DNA from: CALBPI01 sp039033995
GTDB taxonomy: Bacteria > Pseudomonadota > Gammaproteobacteria > Steroidobacterales > Woeseiaceae
NCBI GenBank assembly: GCA_039033995.1
Contig: JBCCBP010000041.1
Span: forward strand, 1 to 31,707
DNA: 31,707 nucleotides
Direction: 5' to 3'
Made by a program: the position numbers and the translations under genes. Shown here piece by piece: positions 14,089 to 23,955 of this stretch (within the stretch, counting starts at the first letter, position 1; the number at the start of each line of letters is the position of its first letter). The notes beneath the pieces are model-generated. The model worked only from the letters and a program-made list of their open reading frames with translations, made no database searches and had not been told where the DNA came from.

Positions 14089-16299
14089 ATGTCAAATCAA
14101 GCACATAACAAAAACGCTCGTATTTCGGTGGCCCTGGATGTCCCGCTGCGACAAGTGTTTGACTACCTCGTGGAAGACGACCAAACCACACCGGCAGTCG
14201 GTTGTCGCGTGCAGGTACCGTTCGCGGGTCGAAAGCTAATCGGCGTCGTCTGGCCGAGTGATGAGACCGAGGCGCTCACCGCCGACCGATTGAAAAAGGT
14301 CTCCGCAACGATCGACGAACAACCGTTGCTGGGATCAGAATCCTGCGCACTGATCGATTTCGCCGCGCGCTACTATCATCATCCGGTCGGGGAAGTTGCG
14401 CTAGCCGCGCTGCCGCCCGGACTGCGCGCTGGCGGTACGACGACACAACACATCGAATGGATCTCACTGACCGACGTCGGCATGGACGCCATCGACGACG
14501 ACTTGCGAAAACGCGCCCCACGTCAGCACGACTTGCTCATGTTACTGACAGAACACGATCAGAGGCTGCCGGTCGGTCGGCTGCAGACATTGCTGCCGGG
14601 CTGGCGCCGCGTCGCCACAACGCTGCTGAAGCGCGGTTGGTTACAACAGCAATTCCAGGCGGAAATGGGCGACTGGGGCACCAGGAACGACGCGCAAGCG
14701 GGTCCGACGCTGAACCCAGAACAACAATCCGCCGTTGATCGAATCATCGCCAAGCACGACCGATTCGGCTGCTGGTTGCTCGACGGCGTCACAGGCAGCG
14801 GCAAGACAGAGGTGTTTATGCACCTGATCGCGGAAACGCTCGCGCGCGGACAACAAACGTTGATCATCGTGCCCGAAATCGGCCTGACGCCACAGTTGCT
14901 GGGAAGGCTCGAGCGACGTCTCGGCGCGCGTGTCGCGCTGTTGCACAGCAACCTACCGGACTCGGAGCGCACGAGCGCCTGGCTGGCCGCTGCACGCGGC
15001 GACGCGCGCATCATACTCGGCACGCGCTCAGCCATTTTCACACCGCTGGCAAAGCCAGGTCTGATGATTGTCGATGAGGAACATGACACCTCCCTCAAAC
15101 AGCACGAGGGCTTTCGTTATCACGCGCGCGATCTCGCGGTCTGGCGAGCCAGGCAAGCCAACATACCGATCGTGCTGAGCTCGGCGACGCCGTCCCTCGA
15201 GAGCCTGCTGAACGTCGAACAGGGTCGCTACGAGCACCTGCGCCTGACCATGCGCGCGGGGAATGCGCAGGCACCAACGATTCGGATCATCGACAGCAAT
15301 CGCTTCAACCTGATCGATGGCATCAGTCAACCAGTGATCGACACGATGCGTCAGCACCTCGAAGCCGGCAATCAGGTTCTCGTCTATCTGAACCGCCGCG
15401 GATTTGCACCGACGCTGATCTGCACCGAGTGCGGTGCCATCGCAGATTGCGCGGACTGTGACGCGCACATGACGGTACACGCGAGTGCGAAACGGTTGCA
15501 GTGCCATCACTGCGGCGCCAGCGCTCCGTTGCCCGCTGCGTGCAGCGAGTGCCAGGCACCGATGCGCCCGCTGGGCGAGGGCACCGAGCGTGTGGCCGAG
15601 GCGCTACTCGGGCTGTTACCCGAGTATTCGCTGGCACGCATCGACAGCGACACAACAGCGCTACGCGGAGGGTTGCAAAGTGCACTGGCCGCGGCCCGCA
15701 GTGGTGAAAGCCGCATCCTGATCGGCACCCAAATGCTGGCGAAAGGTCACCACCTGCCGAAACTCACGCTGGCCGTTATCCTGAATGCCGATCAGGGCTT
15801 CTTTGCGAGTGACTTTCGCGCCGCGGAACGGCTGGCTCAGTCGATTGTTCAGGTGGCCGGTCGTGCCGGGCGTGCTGACACGCCAGGCGAGGTCCTGATC
15901 CAGACCGCGTACCCGCAACACCGTTGGCTGACTGCGCTCGTCGGCAGCGGATACGGCCAGTTTGCGCGCGACCTGTTGGATGAGCGCGAACAGGCTCAGT
16001 GGCCGCCCTACCATCATCTCGCCGTACTGCATGCTGCGGCGAGCAACGAGGCAACCGCGATCGGATTTCTGCACAATGCGAAACACGCGCTGCAAGCCAA
16101 CGGCATCGACACGCTAGGCCCTGCCCCGGCCAGCATGCTGCGGCGCGCTGGTCGCTACCGATATCAATTGCTGTTGTCCAGCCCGACGCGCGCAACGCTG
16201 CAATATGGTGCCGCCATGCTGGTTCGTTTTTTGTCGCGGCAGAAGACACCCAATCGGCTGCGCTGGTCATTGGATATCGATCCGCAGACGGAACTCTAG
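14089..16299 (+). CDS. priA: Primosomal replication-restart helicase PriA
   Basis: This 736-residue DNA helicase reloads the replisome at collapsed forks. The DNA-binding N-domain is about 1-200. The helicase core has Walker A GVTGSGKT at 233-240, the DEEH box at 329-332 and the SSATPSLES segment. The two zinc sites are complete, with cysteines at 445, 448, 454, 457, 472, 475, 485 and 488. The C-terminal QVAGRAGRADTPGEVLIQT is helicase motif VI. The start is ATG 14089 with a weak ribosome binding site. Expression is probably driven from 14003-14031 and may respond to DnaA. Confidence 0.97.
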   Translation: MSNQAHNKNARISVALDVPLRQVFDYLVEDDQTTPAVGCRVQVPFAGRKLIGVVWPSDETEALTADRLKKVSATIDEQPLLGSESCALIDFAARYYHHPVGEVALAALPPGLRAGGTTTQHIEWISLTDVGMDAIDDDLRKRAPRQHDLLMLLTEHDQRLPVGRLQTLLPGWRRVATTLLKRGWLQQQFQAEMGDWGTRNDAQAGPTLNPEQQSAVDRIIAKHDRFGCWLLDGVTGSGKTEVFMHLIAETLARGQQTLIIVPEIGLTPQLLGRLERRLGARVALLHSNLPDSERTSAWLAAARGDARIILGTRSAIFTPLAKPGLMIVDEEHDTSLKQHEGFRYHARDLAVWRARQANIPIVLSSATPSLESLLNVEQGRYEHLRLTMRAGNAQAPTIRIIDSNRFNLIDGISQPVIDTMRQHLEAGNQVLVYLNRRGFAPTLICTECGAIADCADCDAHMTVHASAKRLQCHHCGASAPLPAACSECQAPMRPLGEGTERVAEALLGLLPEYSLARIDSDTTALRGGLQSALAAARSGESRILIGTQMLAKGHHLPKLTLAVILNADQGFFASDFRAAERLAQSIVQVAGRAGRADTPGEVLIQTAYPQHRWLTALVGSGYGQFARDLLDEREQAQWPPYHHLAVLHAAASNEATAIGFLHNAKHALQANGIDTLGPAPASMLRRAGRYRYQLLLSSPTRATLQYGAAMLVRFLSRQKTPNRLRWSLDIDPQTEL

Positions 16300-16450
16300 T
16301 CGCCGCGGGTAGCAGCGTCTTTCCAGGTGACGCCGGGCGCCACGAGACCATTGGATAGCTCCTCGCAAATCAAGCCTGTCGGGCGGCATGCAGAACAGCA
16401 TCTCTGCCAGAAGCCATGTAAAATGCCGGGCCAGCCTAGGAATACTGCTT

Positions 16451-18193
16451 GTGAAAGAACAGATCATTGCGCTTTTGAGCGAGGCGCTGCGACAACTGCC
16501 TGATCTCGATCCTGAGACGACCCTGCCGACGCCGAGTCTCGAGCGTACCCGCGACCCGGCTTTCGGTGATTTCGCGAGCAACGTCGCAATGCAGTTGGCG
16601 AAACCACTGCGTCGCGCACCGCGGGAAATCGCGCAGGCGATTATCACCGCTCTTCCCGACAACGATCTGATTCGCAAGGCAGAAGTCGCCGGACCGGGCT
16701 TTATCAACCTGTTTGTCAACTCGGCATCAACCGCTGCGATTGTTGAAACCATCCTGGCGGCAGGTGAAGACTACGGCAAAGCCACCGTTGAGCCTCGGGA
16801 ACGTGTGCTGATCGAATACGTGTCAGCCAATCCGACCGGCCCGTTACACGTGGGACATGGCCGGCATGCCGCCTACGGCGCTACGCTCGCCAACCTGCTA
16901 CGCGTTGCCGGGCATGACGTGGCGGAGGAGTATTACGTCAATGATGCCGGCCGCCAAATGGAGATTCTGGCAGTCAGCGTGTTGGTCAGGGCATTGACCC
17001 GCGCTGATGACAGCGCCCATTTTCCGTTCGCTGGCTATCGTGGCCAGTACATCCGCGATATTGGCGAGGACTGGCGCGCAGCGCATTTCTCGACAGCAAC
17101 GTTTGATATCGCTGAGCTAATGTCATCACTGCCGGAAGATGGTGAGGACGATCGCAAAGAAACCTACATCGACGCATTGATCGCGCGCGCAGAAACGCTG
17201 CTTGGCGATCAGTTCGCGGTACTGCGCCAATTTGCCAAAGACGCCATCCTCAACGATATCCGCGATGACCTCGCTGAGTTCGGCGTCAAGCCAGACCGTT
17301 TTTTCTCGGAGCAAAGTCTCAGCGATGACGGCAGTATCGATGCGGCCATCGACACGCTGCAAACCAACGACGTCATCTACGAAAAGGCCGGCGCCTTGTG
17401 GTTTCGCACCAGCGATTTTGGTGACGAAAAAGATCGCGTCGTCGTCCGTGACAACGGCAAGAAGACGTACTTTGCGTCGGATATCGGTTATCACCTCAAC
17501 AAACGCCAGCGTGGCTTCGACCGCCTCATCGACGTCTGGGGTTCCGACCACCACGGCTACATCGCACGCGTACGAGCGGGCATGCAAGCCATGGGCGAGG
17601 CCCCCGAGCATCTCGAGGTGCGGCTGGTGCAGTTCGTGTCCCTCTATCGTGGCGGCGAGAAAGCACAGATGGGCACGCGCTCCGGTAACTTCGTCACACT
17701 CCGCGCATTGCGTGAAGAGGTCGGCAACGATGCGGCACGGCTGTTCTACATCATGCGTAGCAACGATCAGCACCTCGATTTCGATCTCGAACTGGCGACG
17801 TCGAAGCGCAATGAAAATCCGGTCTACTACCTGCAATACGCCCACGCCCGCATCAGCAATGTATTCGACAAACTGGATACGCCAGACTGGCATCCCAGCC
17901 AGGGACTCGCCCATCTCGATCGTCTGACCGAGCCACAGGAAGCGGCGGTGATGACACAACTAGCGCGTTACCCCGAGGTCATTCTGGCGGCGGCGGAGAA
18001 ACGTGCGCCTAACGTTTTGATTAACTACCTGCGAGACCTCGCGACAGAGCTCCACAGCTACTACAACGCGCATAAGTTCATGGTCGATGATTATGAACTG
18101 CGTGATGCCCGACTCGTGCTGATCACAGCGGTACGTCAGGTGTTGCGCAACGGCTTCGCGATTCTCGGTATCAGCGCTCCGGAACGCATGTAA
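16451..18193 (+). CDS. argS: Arginyl-tRNA synthetase
   Basis: The start chosen is GTG 16451, with AGGA at 16438-16441. It gives 580 residues, matching the family; the frame stays open upstream to 16388, but that stretch does not resemble ArgRS. This class I enzyme charges tRNA-Arg in the cytoplasm. Visible landmarks are the N-terminal additional domain (1-100), SANPTGPLHVGHGRHA with the HIGH-type motif HVGHG at 133-137, the DVWGSDHHGY segment, AQMGTRSGN in the KMSKS position, and the C-terminal anticodon-binding helices. The FtsN-like gene follows after 8 bases, so the two are probably one transcript. Confidence 0.96.
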   Translation: MKEQIIALLSEALRQLPDLDPETTLPTPSLERTRDPAFGDFASNVAMQLAKPLRRAPREIAQAIITALPDNDLIRKAEVAGPGFINLFVNSASTAAIVETILAAGEDYGKATVEPRERVLIEYVSANPTGPLHVGHGRHAAYGATLANLLRVAGHDVAEEYYVNDAGRQMEILAVSVLVRALTRADDSAHFPFAGYRGQYIRDIGEDWRAAHFSTATFDIAELMSSLPEDGEDDRKETYIDALIARAETLLGDQFAVLRQFAKDAILNDIRDDLAEFGVKPDRFFSEQSLSDDGSIDAAIDTLQTNDVIYEKAGALWFRTSDFGDEKDRVVVRDNGKKTYFASDIGYHLNKRQRGFDRLIDVWGSDHHGYIARVRAGMQAMGEAPEHLEVRLVQFVSLYRGGEKAQMGTRSGNFVTLRALREEVGNDAARLFYIMRSNDQHLDFDLELATSKRNENPVYYLQYAHARISNVFDKLDTPDWHPSQGLAHLDRLTEPQEAAVMTQLARYPEVILAAAEKRAPNVLINYLRDLATELHSYYNAHKFMVDDYELRDARLVLITAVRQVLRNGFAILGISAPERM

Positions 18194-18201
18194 GCATCGA
18201 C

Positions 18202-18792
18202 ATGGCCAAGCGTCGTCAGAAAAAGCGTGCATCCCGGCGCAGCAGCGGTTTCGCAGAGCACGTGAAATCGATGCTGGTCGGCCTTATTGCCGGCATCGCG
18301 CTCGCGATCACTGCCTGGTGGTATCTCGGCAAGCCAGCCGCGCCTCCTGAACCGCTTGCGGCTAAGACGACGCAAGCGCCTGCCGCCAGCGCGAAGCCGA
18401 CCGTGACGGACAAGCCCGTCAATATCGAAGCGACGGGTAAAGACTTCGACTTTTACGACATGCTCCCTGAGCAAGAGATCGTAATCCACGATAGCGCCAC
18501 GGACCGCACGCCGCGCCAGGATACTGTCGTGACGCCACCACCTGCCGTGACCGAACCCGGCGTATACCGCATCCAGGCGGGCTCGTTCACACGTTTCGAA
18601 GATGCCGATCGCCGCAAGGCGCAGCTTGCACTGCTCGGCATCCAATCCACCATCGAAGCGGTCATGGTCCGTGAGCGACGTGTACACCGTGTGATAATCG
18701 GGCCGTTAGACAATCCGCAAGTTGTCACGGACTACCAAGGTCGTTTGGCGGCGGCCAATATCGAGATGATCACGACCCAGGAGCGGCCGTGA
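18202..18792 (+). CDS. ftsN: FtsN-like SPOR-domain cell-division protein
   Basis: The protein has 196 residues: a short, very basic cytoplasmic tail (MAKRRQKKRASRR), one membrane helix at about 24-42, and a Pro/Ala-rich linker. DFDFYDMLPEQE at about 81-92 fits the FYxxLP element of FtsN homologues. A SPOR domain at 121-192 (YRIQAGSFTRFEDADRRKAQL) would bind denuded septal glycan. The position straight after argS is the classic ftsN location in gammaproteobacteria such as Pseudomonas. There hslVU usually follows; here a CapA-like gene does. The essential-domain match is by motif only. Confidence 0.82.
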   Translation: MAKRRQKKRASRRSSGFAEHVKSMLVGLIAGIALAITAWWYLGKPAAPPEPLAAKTTQAPAASAKPTVTDKPVNIEATGKDFDFYDMLPEQEIVIHDSATDRTPRQDTVVTPPPAVTEPGVYRIQAGSFTRFEDADRRKAQLALLGIQSTIEAVMVRERRVHRVIIGPLDNPQVVTDYQGRLAAANIEMITTQERP

Positions 18793-19991
18793 GTATCCAG
18801 CGAGCTACGGGCCTGGCGATCGCAGCGCTGCTGATCGCCGGTTGTTCTGTCACGCCGCCCAGCGACACCGCACCCGAAGCGCCAACACCCGTTGAGCCGG
18901 CTGTCGTCCCAGAGACGCAGGATACAGCGCTAGTACCACCGCCACCCGACCGCAGCTCGCAACGCCTGACGATTGCCGCCGTCGGCGACATGATGATCGG
19001 CACCGATTACCCGGACAATCGCCTGCCAGATGATGATGCAGTCAACTTCCTCGCCGCGGTCGCGCCAACGCTCGGCGCAGCCGACATCGCGTTTGGCAAT
19101 CTGGAAGGTGTGCTGATGGATGGTGGTGAACCCGCCAAGCAATGCAGCAACCCCAGGGCGTGCTATCTGTTCCGGTCTCCTACTCGCTATGCGCGGCTAT
19201 TTGCCGAGGCGGGCTTCGATGTCATGAGTCTCGCCAACAACCATGCCAGGGATTTCGGTGAGGAGGGTCGCACGTCCAGCATGATGGCGTTGGCCGCACA
19301 AGGCATCCATCACTCGGGTCGTGTTGGTGACATCGCCAGCTGGACCGTCGACGATCTCGATATCGCGATGATCGCGTTCGCTGTCACCCGTAACTCCAAC
19401 ATGATGCTGGACATCGTCGCATCGGCCGTCAGCGTCGCGACACTCGCCGCCGACCACGATATCGTCATCGTCAGCTTTCATGGCGGTGCTGAAGGACTGG
19501 ATGCGCTGCATATTCCGTTCGCGGAAGAAACGTACTACAACGAACCGCGCGGCGACGTCGTGGCGTTCGCCCGTGCGATGGTCGATTCCGGCGCTGATCT
19601 GGTGATCGGTCATGGACCGCATGTCGTGCGTGGCATGGAACACTACCGCGGCCGTCTCATCGCCTACAGCCTCGGCAACTTTGCGACCTACTACGGCATC
19701 AGTGTCGTCGGGTTGAAAGGCGTAGCACCCATCCTGACGACGACCGTCGACGGTAACGGTCGCTTCGTCTCGGGGCAGATCCACTCGACACACCAGGTCC
19801 GGCCGGGTGGTCCGATTTTCGATCCGGACCAACGCGCTCTGCACACCATTCGACGGCTGTCGATGGCCGATTTCAGTGACCCCGGGATTCAGTTTTCAGC
19901 AGACGGCAGCATCGCGCCGGCGCCGCGTGGTTATCTACGACAACACGACCAGAGCGCGATGCAATCAGGCGCTCCTGGCGAGGCCTTGTAA
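18789..19991 (+). CDS. CapA-family (PGA_cap) metallophosphatase-fold lipoprotein
   Basis: The start GTG 18789 overlaps the stop of the FtsN-like gene (GTGA). The 400-residue protein has a lipobox, LLIAGC, with Cys19, then a Pro-rich linker to about residue 58. The domain carries the CapA/YwtB pattern: AVGDMMIG (Asp67), GNLEG at 103-107, SLANNHARD at about 147-155, SFHGG, IGHGPHVV and YSLGNF. Family members are linked to poly-gamma-glutamate capsule synthesis, but many act elsewhere, and no pgs/cap genes are nearby. Coupling to an FtsN-like gene hints at a cell-envelope role. The 3' end overlaps the convergent ACT gene by 27 bases. Confidence 0.85.
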   Translation: MSIQRATGLAIAALLIAGCSVTPPSDTAPEAPTPVEPAVVPETQDTALVPPPPDRSSQRLTIAAVGDMMIGTDYPDNRLPDDDAVNFLAAVAPTLGAADIAFGNLEGVLMDGGEPAKQCSNPRACYLFRSPTRYARLFAEAGFDVMSLANNHARDFGEEGRTSSMMALAAQGIHHSGRVGDIASWTVDDLDIAMIAFAVTRNSNMMLDIVASAVSVATLAADHDIVIVSFHGGAEGLDALHIPFAEETYYNEPRGDVVAFARAMVDSGADLVIGHGPHVVRGMEHYRGRLIAYSLGNFATYYGISVVGLKGVAPILTTTVDGNGRFVSGQIHSTHQVRPGGPIFDPDQRALHTIRRLSMADFSDPGIQFSADGSIAPAPRGYLRQHDQSAMQSGAPGEAL

Positions 19992-20366
19992 CGCATCCAT
20001 CGCACGCATCGCCAAAGGCGATGGCACGAACACATGATCGTGATAGAACCCGGCCACCATGTTCGCCGGGATATTCTCATCGCCGAGTACCCTGCTGACA
20101 GCAGCAGTCAACCCCACCGCGTGCAGGCTGGAATGCACCTTGAGCGTGATGCGGCTGAATGAATCGCGACCGCTGAGCGATTCGGGCAAGTCATCCGTCA
20201 CCGGCAGAATCACAGTAGTGCCTTCGGCTTCCTCGCACCACATCCAGGCCTGGTCCTGATAACGCGCCGCTTGTTCGCGACTCAATGACAAGTATAGGTA
20301 GTCGATTGGATCCAGTACCGGCGACAATCCACGCAACAGTGCGGCCAGATCGGTCTCACCGCTCAC
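19965..20366 (-). CDS. ACT-domain protein (COG3602 type)
   Basis: This 133-residue protein matches small two-module ACT proteins. The first part contains LDPIDYLYLSLS; the second has the typical TLKVHSSLHAVGLTAAVSRVL, followed by NIPANMVAGFYHDHVFVP. ACT domains usually bind amino acids. The ligand is unknown. Its start overlaps the end of ntrX by 4 bases, so it is the last gene of the ntrYX transcript and may be translationally coupled to it. Confidence 0.82.
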   Translation of the reverse strand: MSGETDLAALLRGLSPVLDPIDYLYLSLSREQAARYQDQAWMWCEEAEGTTVILPVTDDLPESLSGRDSFSRITLKVHSSLHAVGLTAAVSRVLGDENIPANMVAGFYHDHVFVPSPLAMRAMDALQGLARSA

Positions 20367-21727
20367 TCATCGCCTGCCTGCGTCTGACGGAAATCGACAC
20401 CGAGTGAGCGCAGCTTGCGATACAAATGTGTTCGCTCCATGCCCACGCGCTTGGACAACTGTCCGACCTTGCCGTCGCACAGGATCAACTGCTCGGTCAG
20501 ATACGCACGCTCGAATTGTTCGCGCGCTTCTCGCAATGGCAAAGCCAGGAGGTCCTGTTTGACCAGCGGCTCAATCGGCGCACTGCTGGTCGCCAGTTCT
20601 TTTTCGATCTCCTCGAGCGACACTTCCTCTTCACCACCCGACATCAGACAACGCTGCACGAGATTGCGCAGCCCGCGAATATTATTGGGCCATGGATAGT
20701 TGCGCAGCCGATTCTGTGCCGCGACACCGAAACGGCGAAATGGCAGGCCTTCGGCATCGACCAATAGATCCACGTAATACCGCAGGAGATCGGGCACGTC
20801 CTCTGAGTAATCGCGCAGCGCCGGCACCTTCAGCCCGAGGACATTGATGCTGGCCAGTAAGTCGCGGCGCAGCAGCCCGTCGGTGGCAAGCGTCTCATAG
20901 TCGGCCCGCACCGATGCAATCACGCGAGCCTGCAATACCTGCTGACCTCCGTCACCTGGCCGTTGGAACTGACCATGCTCCAACGCGCCGGCCAGCAACT
21001 TCTGCGCCTGTGGCCCAAGGTCTGACAATTCGCTGATAAACAGGGTGCCGCCAGATGCTTGTTCCAGCGCACCGGGCGTGCCGGCGTCATGCCCGAACAA
21101 TTGTGCGGCGGCCGTGTCATCCGTCAACAAACCACCGGAAATGGTGATGTAAGGGTCGCTATCGGCGTGCCCCTCATCATGGATATAACGCGCCAATGCC
21201 TCGCGACCACTGCCGGTCTCGCCCGCGATCAGGACGTTAGCGCTGTGTTGTGCGATCTGCTTGGCATGCTCGCGGAGTTGACGCATCGCAGCGCTGCGTC
21301 CCACCGGCTTGATAGCCGATAGCAACAGTCGAGACGTATCGGCACGCGGCCGTCGCTGAGCGCTCTGCAGCGCTTTTTCAACGGTCCGTAACAGCTTGGC
21401 GAGCGACAGGGGCTTCTCGATAAAATCCACCGCACCGAGTCGAGTCGCCTCGACAGCGGTGTCGACTGTACCGTGGCCGGACATCATCACAACCGGACAC
21501 AATGCCGCGCTTTCCTGTGACCACTCGCGCAGCAGCGTAATACCGTCCGTGTCCGGCATCCAGATATCCAGCAAGACCAGATCCGGGTCCTGCGCCGCTT
21601 TAGCCGCGCGCGCCTCACTGGCATCGGCGGCAACCGTGACTTCGTAGCCTTCTTCCGAGAGGATTTCCTGAATCAGGGTGCGGATGTCCAATTCATCATC
21701 CACGACCAAAACACGTGGGTTTGTCAT
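20363..21727 (-). CDS. ntrX: NtrX-type response regulator with degenerate AAA+ domain
   Basis: The protein has 454 residues. The receiver domain (1-125) is intact: Asp10/Asp11, phospho-acceptor Asp54 in LLDIWMP, Thr/Ser site in MMSGHG, and Lys105. The AAA+ domain (140-375) is damaged. Walker A reads GETGSGRE, with Arg175 where Lys is expected. The GAFTGA loop is missing: LFGHDAG is followed almost directly by ALEQASGG. Walker B reads GGTLFISEL, with Ser in place of Asp. The C-terminal Fis-type helix-turn-helix (QLSKRVGMERTHLYRKLRSLG) is intact. It can therefore probably be phosphorylated and bind DNA, but not open sigma-54 promoters. It overlaps ntrY by 4 bases. Confidence 0.88.
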   Translation of the reverse strand: MTNPRVLVVDDELDIRTLIQEILSEEGYEVTVAADASEARAAKAAQDPDLVLLDIWMPDTDGITLLREWSQESAALCPVVMMSGHGTVDTAVEATRLGAVDFIEKPLSLAKLLRTVEKALQSAQRRPRADTSRLLLSAIKPVGRSAAMRQLREHAKQIAQHSANVLIAGETGSGREALARYIHDEGHADSDPYITISGGLLTDDTAAAQLFGHDAGTPGALEQASGGTLFISELSDLGPQAQKLLAGALEHGQFQRPGDGGQQVLQARVIASVRADYETLATDGLLRRDLLASINVLGLKVPALRDYSEDVPDLLRYYVDLLVDAEGLPFRRFGVAAQNRLRNYPWPNNIRGLRNLVQRCLMSGGEEEVSLEEIEKELATSSAPIEPLVKQDLLALPLREAREQFERAYLTEQLILCDGKVGQLSKRVGMERTHLYRKLRSLGVDFRQTQAGDE

Positions 21728-23955
21728 TGCTCTGTTCTCCGTGTTTGTAACCGTCGGTGCGCGCGACTGAGCATGACCTCACGTGCACGCTCGTTCAGCG
21801 GCAGCGTTATCGTCACGCGAGCACCGCCCGACGCCTGATTGCCAGCATCTATCGTACCAGCATGTTCCTCGACCAGCTTCTTGACTATCGCGAGCCCAAG
21901 ACCCGTACCTTTTGGCTTGGAGGTCACATAAGGGTCAAATACCTGTTCGACGTTGTTCGACTGGAAGCCCGGCCCATTGTCCGTCACGCTGACCTGGACC
22001 ACCTGTTCGCCAAACGCCTCAAGCGCCTCGCATGAGACTGCAACGCGTCCATCTTCGTGTTCGGCCAGCGCCTCGAACGCATTGCGCAGCAGATTGTGCA
22101 GCACCTGACGCAGCCGTCCATTATCCGCATCGATGACCGGCGACTCATTCGGCAGATCAACATCGATCGCGATCCGCTGTGACTCGCTACGATACAGATC
22201 CACAACCTCATGGATCAAACGATTCAACGGGAACTTGCTGATCTGCATCTCGGGCGCACGCGCATAATCCGAGAACGCGTTGACCATCTGCTTCATGGCC
22301 TCGACTTGCTGCACGATAGTATGTGTTGCGCGATCGAGCACCTGCGCATCTTCCGCCGACATCGTCTCCAGATACCGGCGCCGCAGCCGCTCGGCTGACA
22401 ACTGAATGGGTGTTAACGGGTTCTTGATCTCGTGCGCGAGACGTCGTGCGACCTCGCCCCAGGCGGCGTCGCGCTGCGCCTCGAGCAGGTTGGTAATATC
22501 GTCGAATACCAACACGTAACCACCGTCAGACTCCTCCTGACCGGGCAACGACGTACAGGCGCAGGTCAATACCCGTCGGCCAACCTCTTCACGTAGCATG
22601 ATTTGCTCGCGCCATTCGGTCTGACCCGCGGCGAAATGCGCTTTGGCAACATCGACCACTTGTTGCAGCAGCAGCTCGCCGGCAGCCACCTCGGTGAGGA
22701 TCTCGCCAGCGCGCTGATCTAAATCCGCGCCCAGAATCTCGGCGGCCGCCGAATTAGCGGCGCGGATCTCCAGATCGGCGGACAGAGCGATGACACCCGT
22801 CGACAGCCGCGCAAGGATCGCCTCGACATTGGCCCGCTCCAGTTCGACCTCGGCGCGACTGCGCTGGGCTTCGTCACGCGCTGCACGCAAGCGACGTGTC
22901 ATGTCATTGAATGAACTGACGAGCACACCGATTTCGTCGCGAGGCGGTGGCGAGAGTTCGGTTTCAAGATCGCCGCGGGCGACGGCAACCGTGCCGGCGA
23001 CCAGTTGCTGAATCGGTGCGACCAGCCGGCGCGAGAAAAAGAACGCACCGTAGACCGCGCCCAGCGCACTGACCAGCAAGACCACCGTCAGGCTGAGCGT
23101 GAATGTACTTTTCAGCGGCCCACGCAGCAGCACCAGCCGCTGGTAATCGGTATAGGACTGGTTCACGTTGGCCGCCATCGTCGACAGCCGCTGTGTCACC
23201 GGGTAAACCGCCTGCAACACGCGTGTCGATTGTCGCCTGCGATCGGATACCAGCGGAACAGCGGTACGCACCTCGAACGATGTATCGCCAACCGGGTCAA
23301 GACTGACGTAGGGCCGGTTCGCCCGGATCTGCAGACGCACCTCTTCGTCGGGCGGCGCTGGCAGTGCATTCACAGCCCGTTCCGAACTCAGTGCAAGAAT
23401 GCGATCGTTCTCAGCGAACACGATAATCTCCAGCGCCCCGGTGATCTGCCGTTCCTGGGCGAGCGCGTTCAACAATCGGTTTTCGGGCACTGACTCGAGA
23501 CGACGCGCGATCGCCAGTGTCTGCGCAAGCCCGTTGCGACGTTGAATATCCATCGCCGCCTGACTCAGACTCAATGCATCTTCCAGGCCCTGTTCGACCT
23601 GCACGCTGAACCAGCTATCGATACCGCGGTTCAAAAACTGCAGCGAGAAGTAATACACCAGCGACAGCGGGATTAGCGCCAGCGCGATGAATGCAACGAC
23701 CATGCGGCTCTTCAGGCGCGCGCCCGGCACGTGCCGGCGCAAATCGTTAATCAAGCGAACAATGTTGCCGACCAGCAAGGCGACCAGGATGGCAATACCC
23801 GCCCCGTCGATGATCAGTGTGACTTGTTGCAGTCGGTTGAGTTCAGCCGAGCTATTGGATGTCTTGGCCAGCAGGACGAGCGCACTCAGCGCCAGCACGA
23901 GGCCAACACTGGCCATGACCGTGTAGAAGAGTTTTTTTACTGATCGAGCGACCAC
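21724..23955 (-). CDS. ntrY: NtrY-type membrane sensor histidine kinase
   Basis: The protein has 743 residues from GTG 23955. Membrane helices lie at about 10-30, 48-68, 86-108 and 286-308. They flank a periplasmic sensor region (about 110-285). HAMP (309-360) and a PAS-like segment (about 375-445) follow. The kinase core has phospho-acceptor His508 in AHEIKNPLTPIQLSAERL, N-box Asn621, DNGPG at 659-663 and GTGLGLAI at 683-690. All catalytic boxes are intact. NtrY senses redox or nitrogen cues in other bacteria; the signal here is unknown. It overlaps the DUF4390 gene by 19 bases upstream and ntrX by 4 bases downstream. Confidence 0.93.
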   Translation of the reverse strand: MVARSVKKLFYTVMASVGLVLALSALVLLAKTSNSSAELNRLQQVTLIIDGAGIAILVALLVGNIVRLINDLRRHVPGARLKSRMVVAFIALALIPLSLVYYFSLQFLNRGIDSWFSVQVEQGLEDALSLSQAAMDIQRRNGLAQTLAIARRLESVPENRLLNALAQERQITGALEIIVFAENDRILALSSERAVNALPAPPDEEVRLQIRANRPYVSLDPVGDTSFEVRTAVPLVSDRRRQSTRVLQAVYPVTQRLSTMAANVNQSYTDYQRLVLLRGPLKSTFTLSLTVVLLVSALGAVYGAFFFSRRLVAPIQQLVAGTVAVARGDLETELSPPPRDEIGVLVSSFNDMTRRLRAARDEAQRSRAEVELERANVEAILARLSTGVIALSADLEIRAANSAAAEILGADLDQRAGEILTEVAAGELLLQQVVDVAKAHFAAGQTEWREQIMLREEVGRRVLTCACTSLPGQEESDGGYVLVFDDITNLLEAQRDAAWGEVARRLAHEIKNPLTPIQLSAERLRRRYLETMSAEDAQVLDRATHTIVQQVEAMKQMVNAFSDYARAPEMQISKFPLNRLIHEVVDLYRSESQRIAIDVDLPNESPVIDADNGRLRQVLHNLLRNAFEALAEHEDGRVAVSCEALEAFGEQVVQVSVTDNGPGFQSNNVEQVFDPYVTSKPKGTGLGLAIVKKLVEEHAGTIDAGNQASGGARVTITLPLNERAREVMLSRAHRRLQTRRTEQ

